Position numbers and translations under genes: made by a program. The notes beneath the pieces were generated by a model. It searched no databases, was not told where the DNA came from, and saw only the letters and a list, made by a program, of their open reading frames with translations. A stretch of 64,000 nucleotides of DNA, taken from SIG299 sp045593825 (GTDB lineage: Bacteria > Bacillota > Clostridia > Lachnospirales > Lachnospiraceae). Location: positions 1 through 64,000 of the forward strand of contig JAZNXI010000046.1 in assembly GCA_045593825.1 (NCBI GenBank), written 5' to 3'. Within the stretch, counting starts at the first letter, position 1. The number at the start of each line of letters is the position of its first letter. Positions 18,207 through 25,886 of this stretch are shown piece after piece.

Positions 18207-19270
18207 TGAAAAATAAATTTACTTTTAACAAACAGCTCTTAATCCCGCTTGCAGCAATTTTACTGCTTACTGTGTTTAACTTGATTGCGGACCCATCTTT
18301 CTTTGCAATTAAGCTGGACCATAACAGTGCGGGAAACCCGGTTTTGTCCGGTAACCTGATTACCATTTTAGACTACGGCTCTGAGCTTGCCATTCTTGCC
18401 ATCGGTATGACCCTGGTTACAGCGGCTACCGGCGGACAGGATATCAGTGTTGGCGCTACTATTGCCATTGCCGGCAGCGTAATTTTACGTGTGCTCTGCG
18501 GTACCGATTCCAGACCGGAAACACTGCAGGCTCCGGTTTTTGTGGCATTTCTGGTAGCATGTCTGGTTTCCATGGTATTTGGTGCATTTAATGGTGTGCT
18601 GGTAGCGCACTTTAAAATCCAGCCGATGGTAGCAACCCTGATTTTATTTACGGCAGGCCGTTCCATCGCAGCCTGGATAAACAACAACGAACTTCCTGTA
18701 ATCAGCGAACCATCCTTTGCTTATTACGGAAATTTCATCCCGGGTATTCCGGTTCCGACTCCGTTTTTCATTGCGGTTATCTGTATGATTATTACCGCAT
18801 TGGTGCTTCGCTTTACTACCCTTGGTCTTTATACACAGGCGGTTGGTATCAACGAAAGCTCTTCGAAGTTAAACGGTATCAATCCGGTATTTGTTAAGTT
18901 TATTACCTTTGTAATTCTTGGTTTATGTGTGGCAGTGTGTGGTTTAATCAAAGTAAGCCGTATTTCCACCATTAACTATTCCGTTATTGCAAAGGATATC
19001 GAAATGGATGCCATCCTGGCAGTTGCCCTTGGCGGTAATGCCCTTAGCGGTGGTAAATTCAACATGACAGCTTCCATTCTTGGTGCTTACGTTATCCAGT
19101 ATCTGACCACAACACTTTACAAGTTCCAGGTTCAGTCCACAGCGCTTCCTGCCTATAAGGCGGTAGTGGTTATTGTCCTGGTAGTTGCCAGTGCACCGGT
19201 GGTAAGAGAATGGATGGCAGGTGTTTGGAAGAAAGTGAAAGCAGGACATCAGGCAAAGGAGGCAAACTAG
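18206..19270 (+). CDS. CUT2 sugar ABC transporter permease 1
   Basis: 354 residues of the RbsC/YtfT type, with about nine or ten membrane segments. The family sequence GGQDISVGATIAIAGSV lies in the N-terminal half, the conserved substrate-site loop in this family, and ILAVALGGNALSGG is near the C-terminus. The start overlaps the ATPase stop, with AGGAGA upstream. It should pair with the second permease as a heterodimer, as YtfT does with YjfF. Confidence 0.94.
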   Translation: MKNKFTFNKQLLIPLAAILLLTVFNLIADPSFFAIKLDHNSAGNPVLSGNLITILDYGSELAILAIGMTLVTAATGGQDISVGATIAIAGSVILRVLCGTDSRPETLQAPVFVAFLVACLVSMVFGAFNGVLVAHFKIQPMVATLILFTAGRSIAAWINNNELPVISEPSFAYYGNFIPGIPVPTPFFIAVICMIITALVLRFTTLGLYTQAVGINESSSKLNGINPVFVKFITFVILGLCVAVCGLIKVSRISTINYSVIAKDIEMDAILAVALGGNALSGGKFNMTASILGAYVIQYLTTTLYKFQVQSTALPAYKAVVVIVLVVASAPVVREWMAGVWKKVKAGHQAKEAN

Positions 19271-19271
19271 T

Positions 19272-20324
19272 ATGGCGAAGACTAAAAAAGAATTGGCTAA
19301 CCGTACCGGTTTTGCCGCTAAAATGAAAAACATGACAGATACCAATCTGCTCCTTACCATTACCATAGTGGTATTCTTTGTGATGTATATCGGAGCGATT
19401 GTTTTTCTGGGAGAAGGCTTTTTAAAGCCACAGACGTTCTTAAATATGTTAAACTCCAATGCTGCTCTGATTATTACTTCCTGTGGCATGAGTCTGGTTA
19501 TGATTACCGGCGGAATTGATATTTCCGTTGGTGGTGTAGTAGCCTTAGTCAGCATGAGCTGTGCAGTTTATCTGGATTATAACGACGGAAATATTTTTGG
19601 CGCTGTTTTAATTGCACTTGCCATTGGTTTGGCGTTTGGTCTGGTGCAGGGATTTTTGGTAGCATATCTGGATATCCAGCCGTTTATCGTATCCCTGGCA
19701 GGCATGTTCTTTGCAAGAGGTATGACAACCATCGTAAATACCAAACCGTTTAACGTTGCACATGAAGCCTTTGTGAAGTTAAAGGATACACGAATTGTTG
19801 TTCCGGGACTCGGTTCCTATAACCGTCTTGGAAAATATGTAGACGCAAAAATTGAAGTGGGCGTAATTGTGGCGCTCCTCGTAGTAATAATTTTGTTCTG
19901 TCTCCTCAGATGGACAAAACTGGGCCGTGCGTTTTACGCAGTGGGCGGAAATATGCAGAGCGCGCTGATGCTTGGTATCAATGTTAAGCAGACCAAGTTC
20001 CTCTCTCATTTAATTTGCGGTCTTTTGGCCGGCATCGGTGGCTTTGTCTATTTCATGCATGTGGGTTCCGGTTCCGCTTCCCATGCCAGCGGTATGGAAA
20101 TGAATGCCATTGCTTCTTCTATTATCGGCGGCACCATGTTAACCGGCGGTGTAGGTAATATCATCGGTACTCTGTTTGGTGTACTTTCCTTAACCACCAT
20201 TCAGAACATTGTATCCTCTGCAGGTCTTGACCAGGCTTGGTGGACAGGAATTACCATTGCAGCAATGCTTTGTCTGTTCCTGGTTATCCAGAGTGTCGTA
20301 ATGGCAAGAAAAAAGCAGAAATAA
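19272..20324 (+). CDS. CUT2 sugar ABC transporter permease 2
   Basis: 350 residues of the YjfF type, one base after the first permease, with AAAGGAGG upstream. It has about nine membrane segments, GGIDISVGGVVALVSM in the N-terminal half, and the C-terminal block SSIIGGTMLTGGVGN. Two different permease genes rather than one is the arrangement of the galactofuranose importer YtfQRT-YjfF, which supports a furanose substrate. Confidence 0.94.
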   Translation: MAKTKKELANRTGFAAKMKNMTDTNLLLTITIVVFFVMYIGAIVFLGEGFLKPQTFLNMLNSNAALIITSCGMSLVMITGGIDISVGGVVALVSMSCAVYLDYNDGNIFGAVLIALAIGLAFGLVQGFLVAYLDIQPFIVSLAGMFFARGMTTIVNTKPFNVAHEAFVKLKDTRIVVPGLGSYNRLGKYVDAKIEVGVIVALLVVIILFCLLRWTKLGRAFYAVGGNMQSALMLGINVKQTKFLSHLICGLLAGIGGFVYFMHVGSGSASHASGMEMNAIASSIIGGTMLTGGVGNIIGTLFGVLSLTTIQNIVSSAGLDQAWWTGITIAAMLCLFLVIQSVVMARKKQK

Positions 20325-20352
20325 GCAGAAAAAAGCATAAAATGAATAGTTT

Positions 20353-20370
20353 TTTTCGAAAACTATGGTA
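20353..20370 (+). promoter_or_regulatory. TTTTCGAAAA palindrome followed by ATGGTA
   Basis: TTTTCGAAAA at 20353-20362 is followed two bases later by ATGGTA. The copy before the sugar-binding-protein gene has the same two words four bases apart. It lies between the transport operon and the chemoreceptor gene. Confidence 0.4.
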
Positions 20371-20382
20371 TAATAAGATAAG

Positions 20383-20416
20383 AGGTAGTCGCAGGCTCCT
20401 GTGACTACCTTTTTTG
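20383..20416 (+). terminator. Terminator of the sugar transport operon
   Basis: Stem AGGTAGTC / GACTACCT, with an inner AGG/CCT pairing, followed by a T run. Confidence 0.85.
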
Positions 20417-20451
20417 TTACAATGATAAGGATGTAGAAGGGGGAATATTAC

Positions 20452-22146
20452 ATGAAAAAGACCCGAAAAACAAAAGAAAAAGAATTGAAAAGAGTGAAAA
20501 AAGGTAAGTTGACTCTGTTTTCTGTCTTGCTTATGCTTGCACTGGTTCCGTTAGTGCCGTCTGTTGTTATTGTAGGCATGGTGTCCTTATCCATTACAAA
20601 AAGCAATATGGAAGCAAGTGCCCAGGAAATGTTATATGTTGTGGCAAACAATTTGTCCAATTATTGTAAAGAAAACAGTATTAATGCCATTAACGTAGGA
20701 GATTATTACGAGTATCTCGACAGTTTAAAAGATAAAAACATTGAAATGGCAATTATCATTGAAGGCACTCCAAGTGCAACTTCCATTAAAAACGCAAATG
20801 ACTATCGAATCAGGGAAATTCCTTGTGATTCGGACGATCCTGATAAATTAAACAACGGATATTTTGATCCGGCGGTTGAGATTGACGGTAACATATATTG
20901 CGGTTATTATATGCCGCTGGAATATGAAGACAAAATTATCGGTATGACTTTTGCAGGTGAGTTGGCAGAGAACGTAACCGGTGCCGCAAACAGCATTATT
21001 ATTGTCTTTGTGGTAATTGCGGTAGTAATGATTATTCTTTTTACTGTAATTGCTCTCTTTGTGGGAAGACTACTCATTGCTTCCGTGCGTGCGGTAGGTA
21101 ACGGTGTAAACGCCCTTGCAGAAGGAGACCTGCGCAAGCAGAAGCCTCATAAGAGTATTGTAAAGGAAATGATCCAGCTATTAGACGAAACCGGCAAAAT
21201 GCAGGAAAATCTTTCCGGTGTTATCGGTCAGGTAAAAGAGGTTTCCGGCCACCTGGTTGGAGACGTAGAGGAGGTAACCTCCTTGAGCGCCAGCAGTGCG
21301 GGCAGGGCTCAGGAAATTACCCGTTCCATGGACGAGCTTACTGCAACCACCGTTAATATGGCAGAGCATGTGCAGGATATCAATATGCAGATGATGGAAA
21401 TCGGCAATTTCGTTAACGATATTTCCGAAAACGTAGACCGGTTATACAACAGTACCGATTATATCCTGCAGGCTAACAATGCAGCAAAGGTAGCTATGGA
21501 CGACATCATGGACAGCAGTCATAAGTCCGTAGAAGCAGTAGCAGATATTGCATCCCAGATTACCGAAACCAATGACTCCATTGCAGAAATTGATAAGGCA
21601 GTGCAGTTGATTTTAGATATTTCCGAGCAGACCAATCTGCTTTCCTTAAATGCTTCCATCGAGGCAGCAAGAGCAGGCGAAGCCGGCAGAGGCTTTGCGG
21701 TAGTAGCAGAAGAAATCCGTAATCTTTCCGAGCAGAGTGCTGATGGTGCAGAAATGATTAAAAATCTGGCAAAAACCATTACGGAAAAATCCGGCCGTTC
21801 CGCAGAACTGGCAGAAGGAATCCGTACCCTTATTGTGGCAGAGCAGGAAAGCGTTCAGAACACACAGAAGAAGTACGAAGAGCTCAGTAGCAGCATTAAC
21901 AGTTCTGTAGATGAAATCAAGGCAATTGCAGAGAAAACCGACAATCTTACCGGTTCCAAGGAAAAGGTAATTGAAGACGTACAGAGCTTAAGTGCCATCA
22001 GTGAAGAAAATGCGGCAAGTAACCAGGAAGTAAGTGCTAACGTTGCCGAAATTATTTCCGAGGTTCAGCTGGTAAACGAGCATTGCCAAAAGATGAGTGA
22101 AATGGCAGGAAGGTTAGAAGAATCCGTAGCATATTTCCATAATTAA
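20452..22146 (+). CDS. Methyl-accepting chemotaxis protein
   Basis: 564 residues. A membrane segment near residues 22-46 and a second near 182-207 enclose an extracellular single-Cache-like sensor domain of about 135 residues. A HAMP linker and the helical signalling domain follow, with the hairpin tip EQTNLLSLNASIEAARAGE that contacts CheA and CheW. Its presence implies the organism swims. The next gene, 27 bases on, encodes a sugar-binding protein without transporter partners, so this receptor may sense sugar through it. ATG at 20452 follows AAGGGGG. Confidence 0.95.
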   Translation: MKKTRKTKEKELKRVKKGKLTLFSVLLMLALVPLVPSVVIVGMVSLSITKSNMEASAQEMLYVVANNLSNYCKENSINAINVGDYYEYLDSLKDKNIEMAIIIEGTPSATSIKNANDYRIREIPCDSDDPDKLNNGYFDPAVEIDGNIYCGYYMPLEYEDKIIGMTFAGELAENVTGAANSIIIVFVVIAVVMIILFTVIALFVGRLLIASVRAVGNGVNALAEGDLRKQKPHKSIVKEMIQLLDETGKMQENLSGVIGQVKEVSGHLVGDVEEVTSLSASSAGRAQEITRSMDELTATTVNMAEHVQDINMQMMEIGNFVNDISENVDRLYNSTDYILQANNAAKVAMDDIMDSSHKSVEAVADIASQITETNDSIAEIDKAVQLILDISEQTNLLSLNASIEAARAGEAGRGFAVVAEEIRNLSEQSADGAEMIKNLAKTITEKSGRSAELAEGIRTLIVAEQESVQNTQKKYEELSSSINSSVDEIKAIAEKTDNLTGSKEKVIEDVQSLSAISEENAASNQEVSANVAEIISEVQLVNEHCQKMSEMAGRLEESVAYFHN

Positions 22147-22173
22147 GTTGTAAACCGGCAAAGGAATGTTATT

Positions 22174-23241
22174 GTGAAGAAATTGATTTTTGTTTTTTTG
22201 GGTTTGGTGCTGTGTATGGCGGCAGCCTGCAGCGGTCCGACAACCCAAACAGAAGAGGAATATACAGAAGAGTATGTTATAGTAGGTTTTTCGCAGTTGG
22301 GTGCCGAATCCGACTGGCGCAGTGCCAATACGGAATCCATGAAGACTGCATTTACTGCGGCGAACGGGTTTGAATTAATTTTTGAAGACGGACAGCAAAA
22401 GCAATCCAATCAGATTACGGCAATCCGCACGTTTATCCAGCAGGAAGTAGATTATATCGTGCTTGCTCCGGTTACGGAAACCGGATGGGATACTGTTTTG
22501 CAGGAGGCAAAAGACGCGGGAATTCCTGTCATTATCGTTGACCGCATGGTAGACGTGGAGGATGAAAGTCTCTTTACCAGCTGGGTCGGTTCTGATTTTG
22601 AGCTGGAAGGCAAAAAGGTAACGGAATGGCTGAACCGGTATACTAAAGCAAACAACATTTCACCGGAAGAAATTAACATTGTCAACATTCAGGGAACCCT
22701 CGGTGCCTCTGCACAGCTGGGAAGAACAAAGGCGCTTTCCGATGCGGCGGCTGAATACGGTTGGAACCTGTTGGCAGAAATGACAGGCGATTTTACCCAG
22801 GCGAAGGGCCGTGAGGTAATGGAACATTTACTGACGCAGTACAACAATATAAATGTGGTGTATTGTGAAAATGACCATGAAGCCCTGGGTGCCATTGAGG
22901 CTATTGAAGCGGTCGGAAAAACCGTAGGCTCCGATATTGCCAATGGTGAAATTATGGTACTGGCCTTTGACGGTATTAACGAAGAAGCGGTGGCATATTT
23001 AAGAGAAGGAAAAATTACCTGTATCGCAGAGTGCAACCCCCTTCACGGACCAAGAGTAAAGGCAATTATCGACCAGCTGGAGGCAGGAAGAACCCCCGGT
23101 AAGCTGAATTATGTAGAAGAGGGAATTTCCAGTGCAGATACTACCATATCCTCTTTTGTGATAGACGGAAAGGTATATGGAGTAACCCTAGTTGAAAAAA
23201 CAGAACCGGCGGCAGAACCGGAAGAAAATCCGTCGGAATAA
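22174..23241 (+). CDS. Second YtfQ-like sugar-binding lipoprotein
   Basis: 355 residues with a GTG start at 22174 after AAAGGAATG. The signal peptide ends in the lipobox MAAAC. The mature part starts IVGFSQLGAESDWRSAN, which is close to galactofuranose-binding YtfQ, and has DRMVDVEDES and YCENDHEALGA. It resembles the first binding protein but is clearly divergent from it. No ATPase or permease follows; it is paired with the chemoreceptor gene and closed by a terminator. It may serve the upstream transporter, the chemoreceptor or the YesM kinase; the sequence does not decide. Confidence 0.92.
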   Translation: MKKLIFVFLGLVLCMAAACSGPTTQTEEEYTEEYVIVGFSQLGAESDWRSANTESMKTAFTAANGFELIFEDGQQKQSNQITAIRTFIQQEVDYIVLAPVTETGWDTVLQEAKDAGIPVIIVDRMVDVEDESLFTSWVGSDFELEGKKVTEWLNRYTKANNISPEEINIVNIQGTLGASAQLGRTKALSDAAAEYGWNLLAEMTGDFTQAKGREVMEHLLTQYNNINVVYCENDHEALGAIEAIEAVGKTVGSDIANGEIMVLAFDGINEEAVAYLREGKITCIAECNPLHGPRVKAIIDQLEAGRTPGKLNYVEEGISSADTTISSFVIDGKVYGVTLVEKTEPAAEPEENPSE

Positions 23242-23249
23242 CAGAGTTT

Positions 23250-23310
23250 AAAACCTTTATAAAAGGGCAGCGTGAGAGAATCATGGCAGCTTGTTTTATA
23301 AAGGTTTTTT
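23250..23310 (+). terminator. Terminator after the chemoreceptor/binding protein genes
   Basis: A 15-bp perfect stem (23250-23264 with 23294-23308) ending in a T run. Confidence 0.85.
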
Positions 23311-23411
23311 AATGCCTGTTTTTATGATAAACTTGGTTTGAAAAAATTTTTTCATGTTTTTGAATCTTAAAAAAGTATTGTTTCGTTATATTAAATGAGA
23401 GCAGACGGGAG

Positions 23412-23936
23412 GTGGGGAAAATCGATTCAAAAGAAAACTTTATAAAGTTAATTCAGCAGTATCAGAATCTGGTTTTTTCCATCTGTCTCAAACTCACCGG
23501 GGACTACTTTGCTGCTGAAGATTTAACCCAGGAAACCTTTCTTTCCGCTTACCGGCACATGGAAAATTTTTCAGGGCAGGTAGAAAAAGCGTGGCTATGC
23601 CGGATTGCAAGCAACAAATGTGTTGATTATCTGCGGGCGGCCGGGCGGCGTACGGTGCCGGTGGCAGAGGAAGAGTTTCCGGAGCAGACCACCATGCCGC
23701 AGGAAGAACCTCTCGGCCGGGTTCTGAATCGGGAACTTCTTGCGGAGGTAACGGCAGCCTGCGGGGCACTGAAGTCACCATACCGGGAGGTGGCAACGGC
23801 GCATTTTGTACGGGGAAAGCCTGCGGCGGAAATTGCAGAGGAAACCAAGGTGGGTGTTAACACCGTAAAAACACAGATAAGACGGGCAAGGGAGATGCTC
23901 AAAAAATCATTGGGAAAGGAGCTGCTGAGAGAATGA
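23412..23936 (+). CDS. ECF-type RNA polymerase sigma factor
   Basis: 174 residues. Region 2 (residues 5-75) has YFAAEDLTQETFLSAYRH, which binds core polymerase and the -10 element; region 4 (110-170) has the helix-turn-helix EIAEETKVGVNTVKTQIRRAR. The only in-frame start near GGGAGG is the GTG at 23412, which is unusually close to it, so the exact start is uncertain. The next gene overlaps by four bases (ATGA) and encodes a likely membrane anti-sigma factor, the usual ECF arrangement. Confidence 0.92.
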   Translation: MGKIDSKENFIKLIQQYQNLVFSICLKLTGDYFAAEDLTQETFLSAYRHMENFSGQVEKAWLCRIASNKCVDYLRAAGRRTVPVAEEEFPEQTTMPQEEPLGRVLNRELLAEVTAACGALKSPYREVATAHFVRGKPAAEIAEETKVGVNTVKTQIRRAREMLKKSLGKELLRE

Positions 23937-24382
23937 TAGAAAAGTTAAATTACATATCGGATGACGAACTGGAACGCCTGATAAATCAAGTGGAACAGGA
24001 AGAACTGGTAGCAGCGCCACCTGACCTGATGGAAAGCATATTGGAGTCGGCAGGAAAAACGAAGAAAAAAGAATTTACCGGCTACTGCTTCCGTGTGATT
24101 ACTTCTGTGGCAGCAGCGGTGGCGTTGGTATTTTTACTTCCGGAGCTGACCGACAGGATGAATTTAAACGGAAGACCGGTAACGGAGCATGTCGAAAAGA
24201 GTGATGTGGTAGGAACGGTCCCTGTCCGGACGGAAGTGGTAAAAAACGTGCCGGATAAGACAGCTGTGGTGGAGAATAAGCCGGCTCCAAGTAAAGAAGA
24301 TGTGCTTAATGATACCGGATTTATTGAGAAGATAATCAGTAACACCACAGAATGGTTATACAAAGAAAATAATGATGACTGA
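23933..24382 (+). CDS. Probable membrane anti-sigma factor
   Basis: 149 residues overlapping the sigma gene by four bases. It has an acidic cytosolic N-terminus (about 1-40), one membrane segment near residues 55-70 (SVAAAVALVFLLP) and an outer tail rich in Val, Pro and Lys. No zinc-binding HxxxCxxC motif is present, so it is not a ZAS-type anti-sigma factor. The role is inferred from coupling and topology. Confidence 0.75.
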   Translation: MIEKLNYISDDELERLINQVEQEELVAAPPDLMESILESAGKTKKKEFTGYCFRVITSVAAAVALVFLLPELTDRMNLNGRPVTEHVEKSDVVGTVPVRTEVVKNVPDKTAVVENKPAPSKEDVLNDTGFIEKIISNTTEWLYKENNDD

Positions 24383-24424
24383 TGCGGTATAAAAAACGCA
24401 TCGCTGAAGTAAATGGAGGTTACT

Positions 24425-24955
24425 ATGAAACAACAGAAAAAGAACAAATTTTTTACCTTTATGTTTTCTTTTATCCCTGGAGCGGCAGAAATGTATATGG
24501 GATTTATGAAGCAGGGATTAAGCCTGATGGCATTGTTTGCGGTAAGTATTGTAGGTATAGCATCCGGAATAGAAATTTTGTTCATTCCGACAATGATTTT
24601 GATATGGTTTTACAGCTTCTTTCATGCCAGAAACATAGCAGCATTATCTGCAGAAGAATTTAGCAGTCTTCCGGATGCTTTTTTATGGGAAGGTCTTGCT
24701 GAAGACGGAAGCTTTAAGGTTTCCAGTCCGACTATCCGTAAATGGGCAGCAGGTATTCTAATGATTATCGGCGCTGTGATTTTGTGGGATAATTTTTACT
24801 ATGTAGTTATCAATATAATTCCGGATCGTTACTGGGATGAATTATATCCACTTCTCGATAGTTTTCCGGAGATTGTGATGGCAGTTCTTATTATTTTCAT
24901 TGGTATTAAGCTGATGGCAGGCAAAAAGGAGGAACTTCATGGAGACGAAAGATAA
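24425..24955 (+). CDS. Membrane protein of the ECF operon, TM2-like
   Basis: 176 residues from the ATG at 24425, preceded by TGGAGG; an ATG four codons earlier lies on that ribosome binding site. The N-terminus FIPGAAEMYMGFMKQG is reminiscent of TM2-type proteins. About four hydrophobic segments are seen, with an acidic loop near residues 70-90. The following gene overlaps it by 17 bases. It is probably a target or cofactor of the ECF sigma factor; its function is unknown. Confidence 0.75.
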   Translation: MKQQKKNKFFTFMFSFIPGAAEMYMGFMKQGLSLMALFAVSIVGIASGIEILFIPTMILIWFYSFFHARNIAALSAEEFSSLPDAFLWEGLAEDGSFKVSSPTIRKWAAGILMIIGAVILWDNFYYVVINIIPDRYWDELYPLLDSFPEIVMAVLIIFIGIKLMAGKKEELHGDER

Positions 24956-25265
24956 TGTAATCACCTACCGCTCCCACCGGGTGGGCTCCGTAACCGCGGG
25001 GCTTTCTATGGTTGGCATCGGTGTGATGTTTTTACTTCACCTGTTGTTTGACCTGGTGGACTATCAGATGATGTTTTCCCTGTGGCCGGTGATGTTAATT
25101 TTACTTGGTCTGGAATTATTGATTTCGAATTTCTCCACCAAAAAAGTGGTGTACGACAAGGCGGCAATCTTTCTGCTGATTGTAATGACGTTTTTTGCCA
25201 TGGGTATGGCGGTGGCGGATTTGTGCTTCCGCTGGGCAGAACTTCAGATGTGGAGATATTTCTAA
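24939..25265 (+). CDS. Small membrane protein, LiaF/DUF5668-like
   Basis: 108 residues overlapping the upstream gene by 17 bases, with AAAGGAGG inside that gene. Three or four hydrophobic segments with the sequence SLWPVMLILLGLELL match the short LiaI/LiaF-type transmembrane region in envelope-stress operons. It is the last gene of the ECF operon. A role in envelope stress is inferred. Confidence 0.75.
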   Translation: METKDNVITYRSHRVGSVTAGLSMVGIGVMFLLHLLFDLVDYQMMFSLWPVMLILLGLELLISNFSTKKVVYDKAAIFLLIVMTFFAMGMAVADLCFRWAELQMWRYF

Positions 25266-25319
25266 GATACGCCGACAGAGCACCGCTTTAATAAATTAGA
25301 GAATTTGCGTAAAAAAGTA

Positions 25320-25348
25320 TTGACAAAAAAAGGAAAATATTATATAAC
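25320..25348 (+). promoter_or_regulatory. Strong promoter before the structured RNA
   Basis: TTGACA and TATAAC are 17 bases apart. This is the best promoter in the 620-base gap between the ECF operon and the polyamine operon. Confidence 0.85.
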
Positions 25349-25354
25349 TTTATT

Positions 25355-25725
25355 CGGATAAGAAAACTGAGATTCAGAGTCTTTCCAAGCGATTTTTACG
25401 GGACCACTCCATTTGGAGTCGAGGCCATACGGACAGCCGGGTCCACTGCCGATTGGCGGCTTGCCGCCTTATTGATTGAGTTAAAAGCTCAAATTTTATA
25501 AGTTGGTTACTTTATAACCGAAATGCGTTTTATGACGCAGACTTGTGAAACGGTCAATAAGAGTAGTAAAAGTATTGTTGCTATATAGACTCTGAGAATC
25601 CCATAGTTTTTACCAAAGCTGTCACCGGAGAAGTGTTTGTATCCGGCGTATGGCTTATTGTAAATTTTTATTTTGGATGATTAATTGACGCAAGCTGTGT
25701 GTAAACGCGGCTTGCGTTTTTTGTT
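25355..25725 (+). ncRNA. Structured noncoding RNA or long leader, about 370 nt
   Basis: No plausible reading frame is present. A long-range helix joins 25371-25382 to 25587-25600 (CAGAGTCT with AGACTCTG plus GATT/AATC). Inside it are GGACC/GGGTCC with an ACTCC/GGAGT hairpin, GGCGG/CCGCC with a CTTG loop, GGTTA/TAACC, and TGCGT/ACGCA. A second domain follows, closed by CCATA/TATGG around CCGGA/TCCGG. The element ends in a terminator at 25688-25722 (ACGCAAGC/GCTTGCGT plus T run). It has its own promoter. It is not tmRNA, RNase P RNA or SRP RNA by their core motifs. The raiA RNA class is one family to test. It could also be a leader of the polyamine operon. Confidence 0.75.
25688..25722 (+). terminator. 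Terminator of the structured RNA
   Basis: Perfect 8-bp stem ACGCAAGC / GCTTGCGT followed by six T. Confidence 0.85.
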
Positions 25726-25727
25726 TT

Positions 25728-25858
25728 ATCAGAACAAGTAAAAATCTTTGTGAAAGCAGATACGAAGGCTTGTTTTCGGTAGATGCTTTCATAAAGATTT
25801 TTGTTGGGCGCCCGCCCGACAGTCTGGAAATCCACAGGATTTTCAGACTTGTTCTGAT
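25728..25858 (+). promoter_or_regulatory. Four-helix (cloverleaf) element before speA
   Basis: The ends pair over at least nine bases (25728-25736 with 25850-25858). Inside are three hairpins: a 19-bp stem (25740-25758 with 25784-25802, one G-U pair), GTTGGGC/GCCCGAC (25803-25820) and a 13-bp stem (25821-25833 with 25837-25849, one G-U pair). The closing strand can slide by three bases at the last junction. The element ends 28 bases before the speA start. It could be a riboswitch, a protein-binding leader or a small transposon-like repeat; no known class was recognised. Confidence 0.7.
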
Positions 25859-25886
25859 ACTTTAATAAATTTCAGTGAGGTGTCCT

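Noticed and set aside
20369..20374. TATAAT as a promoter for a small RNA ending at the 20383 hairpin
   Set aside because: The hairpin begins only nine bases after the box, too short for a transcript, and there is no -35 box. The hairpin is better read as the terminator of the transport operon.
25355..25725. Structured RNA as tmRNA, RNase P RNA or SRP RNA
   Set aside because: None of their conserved core sequences was seen and no CCA end is present.
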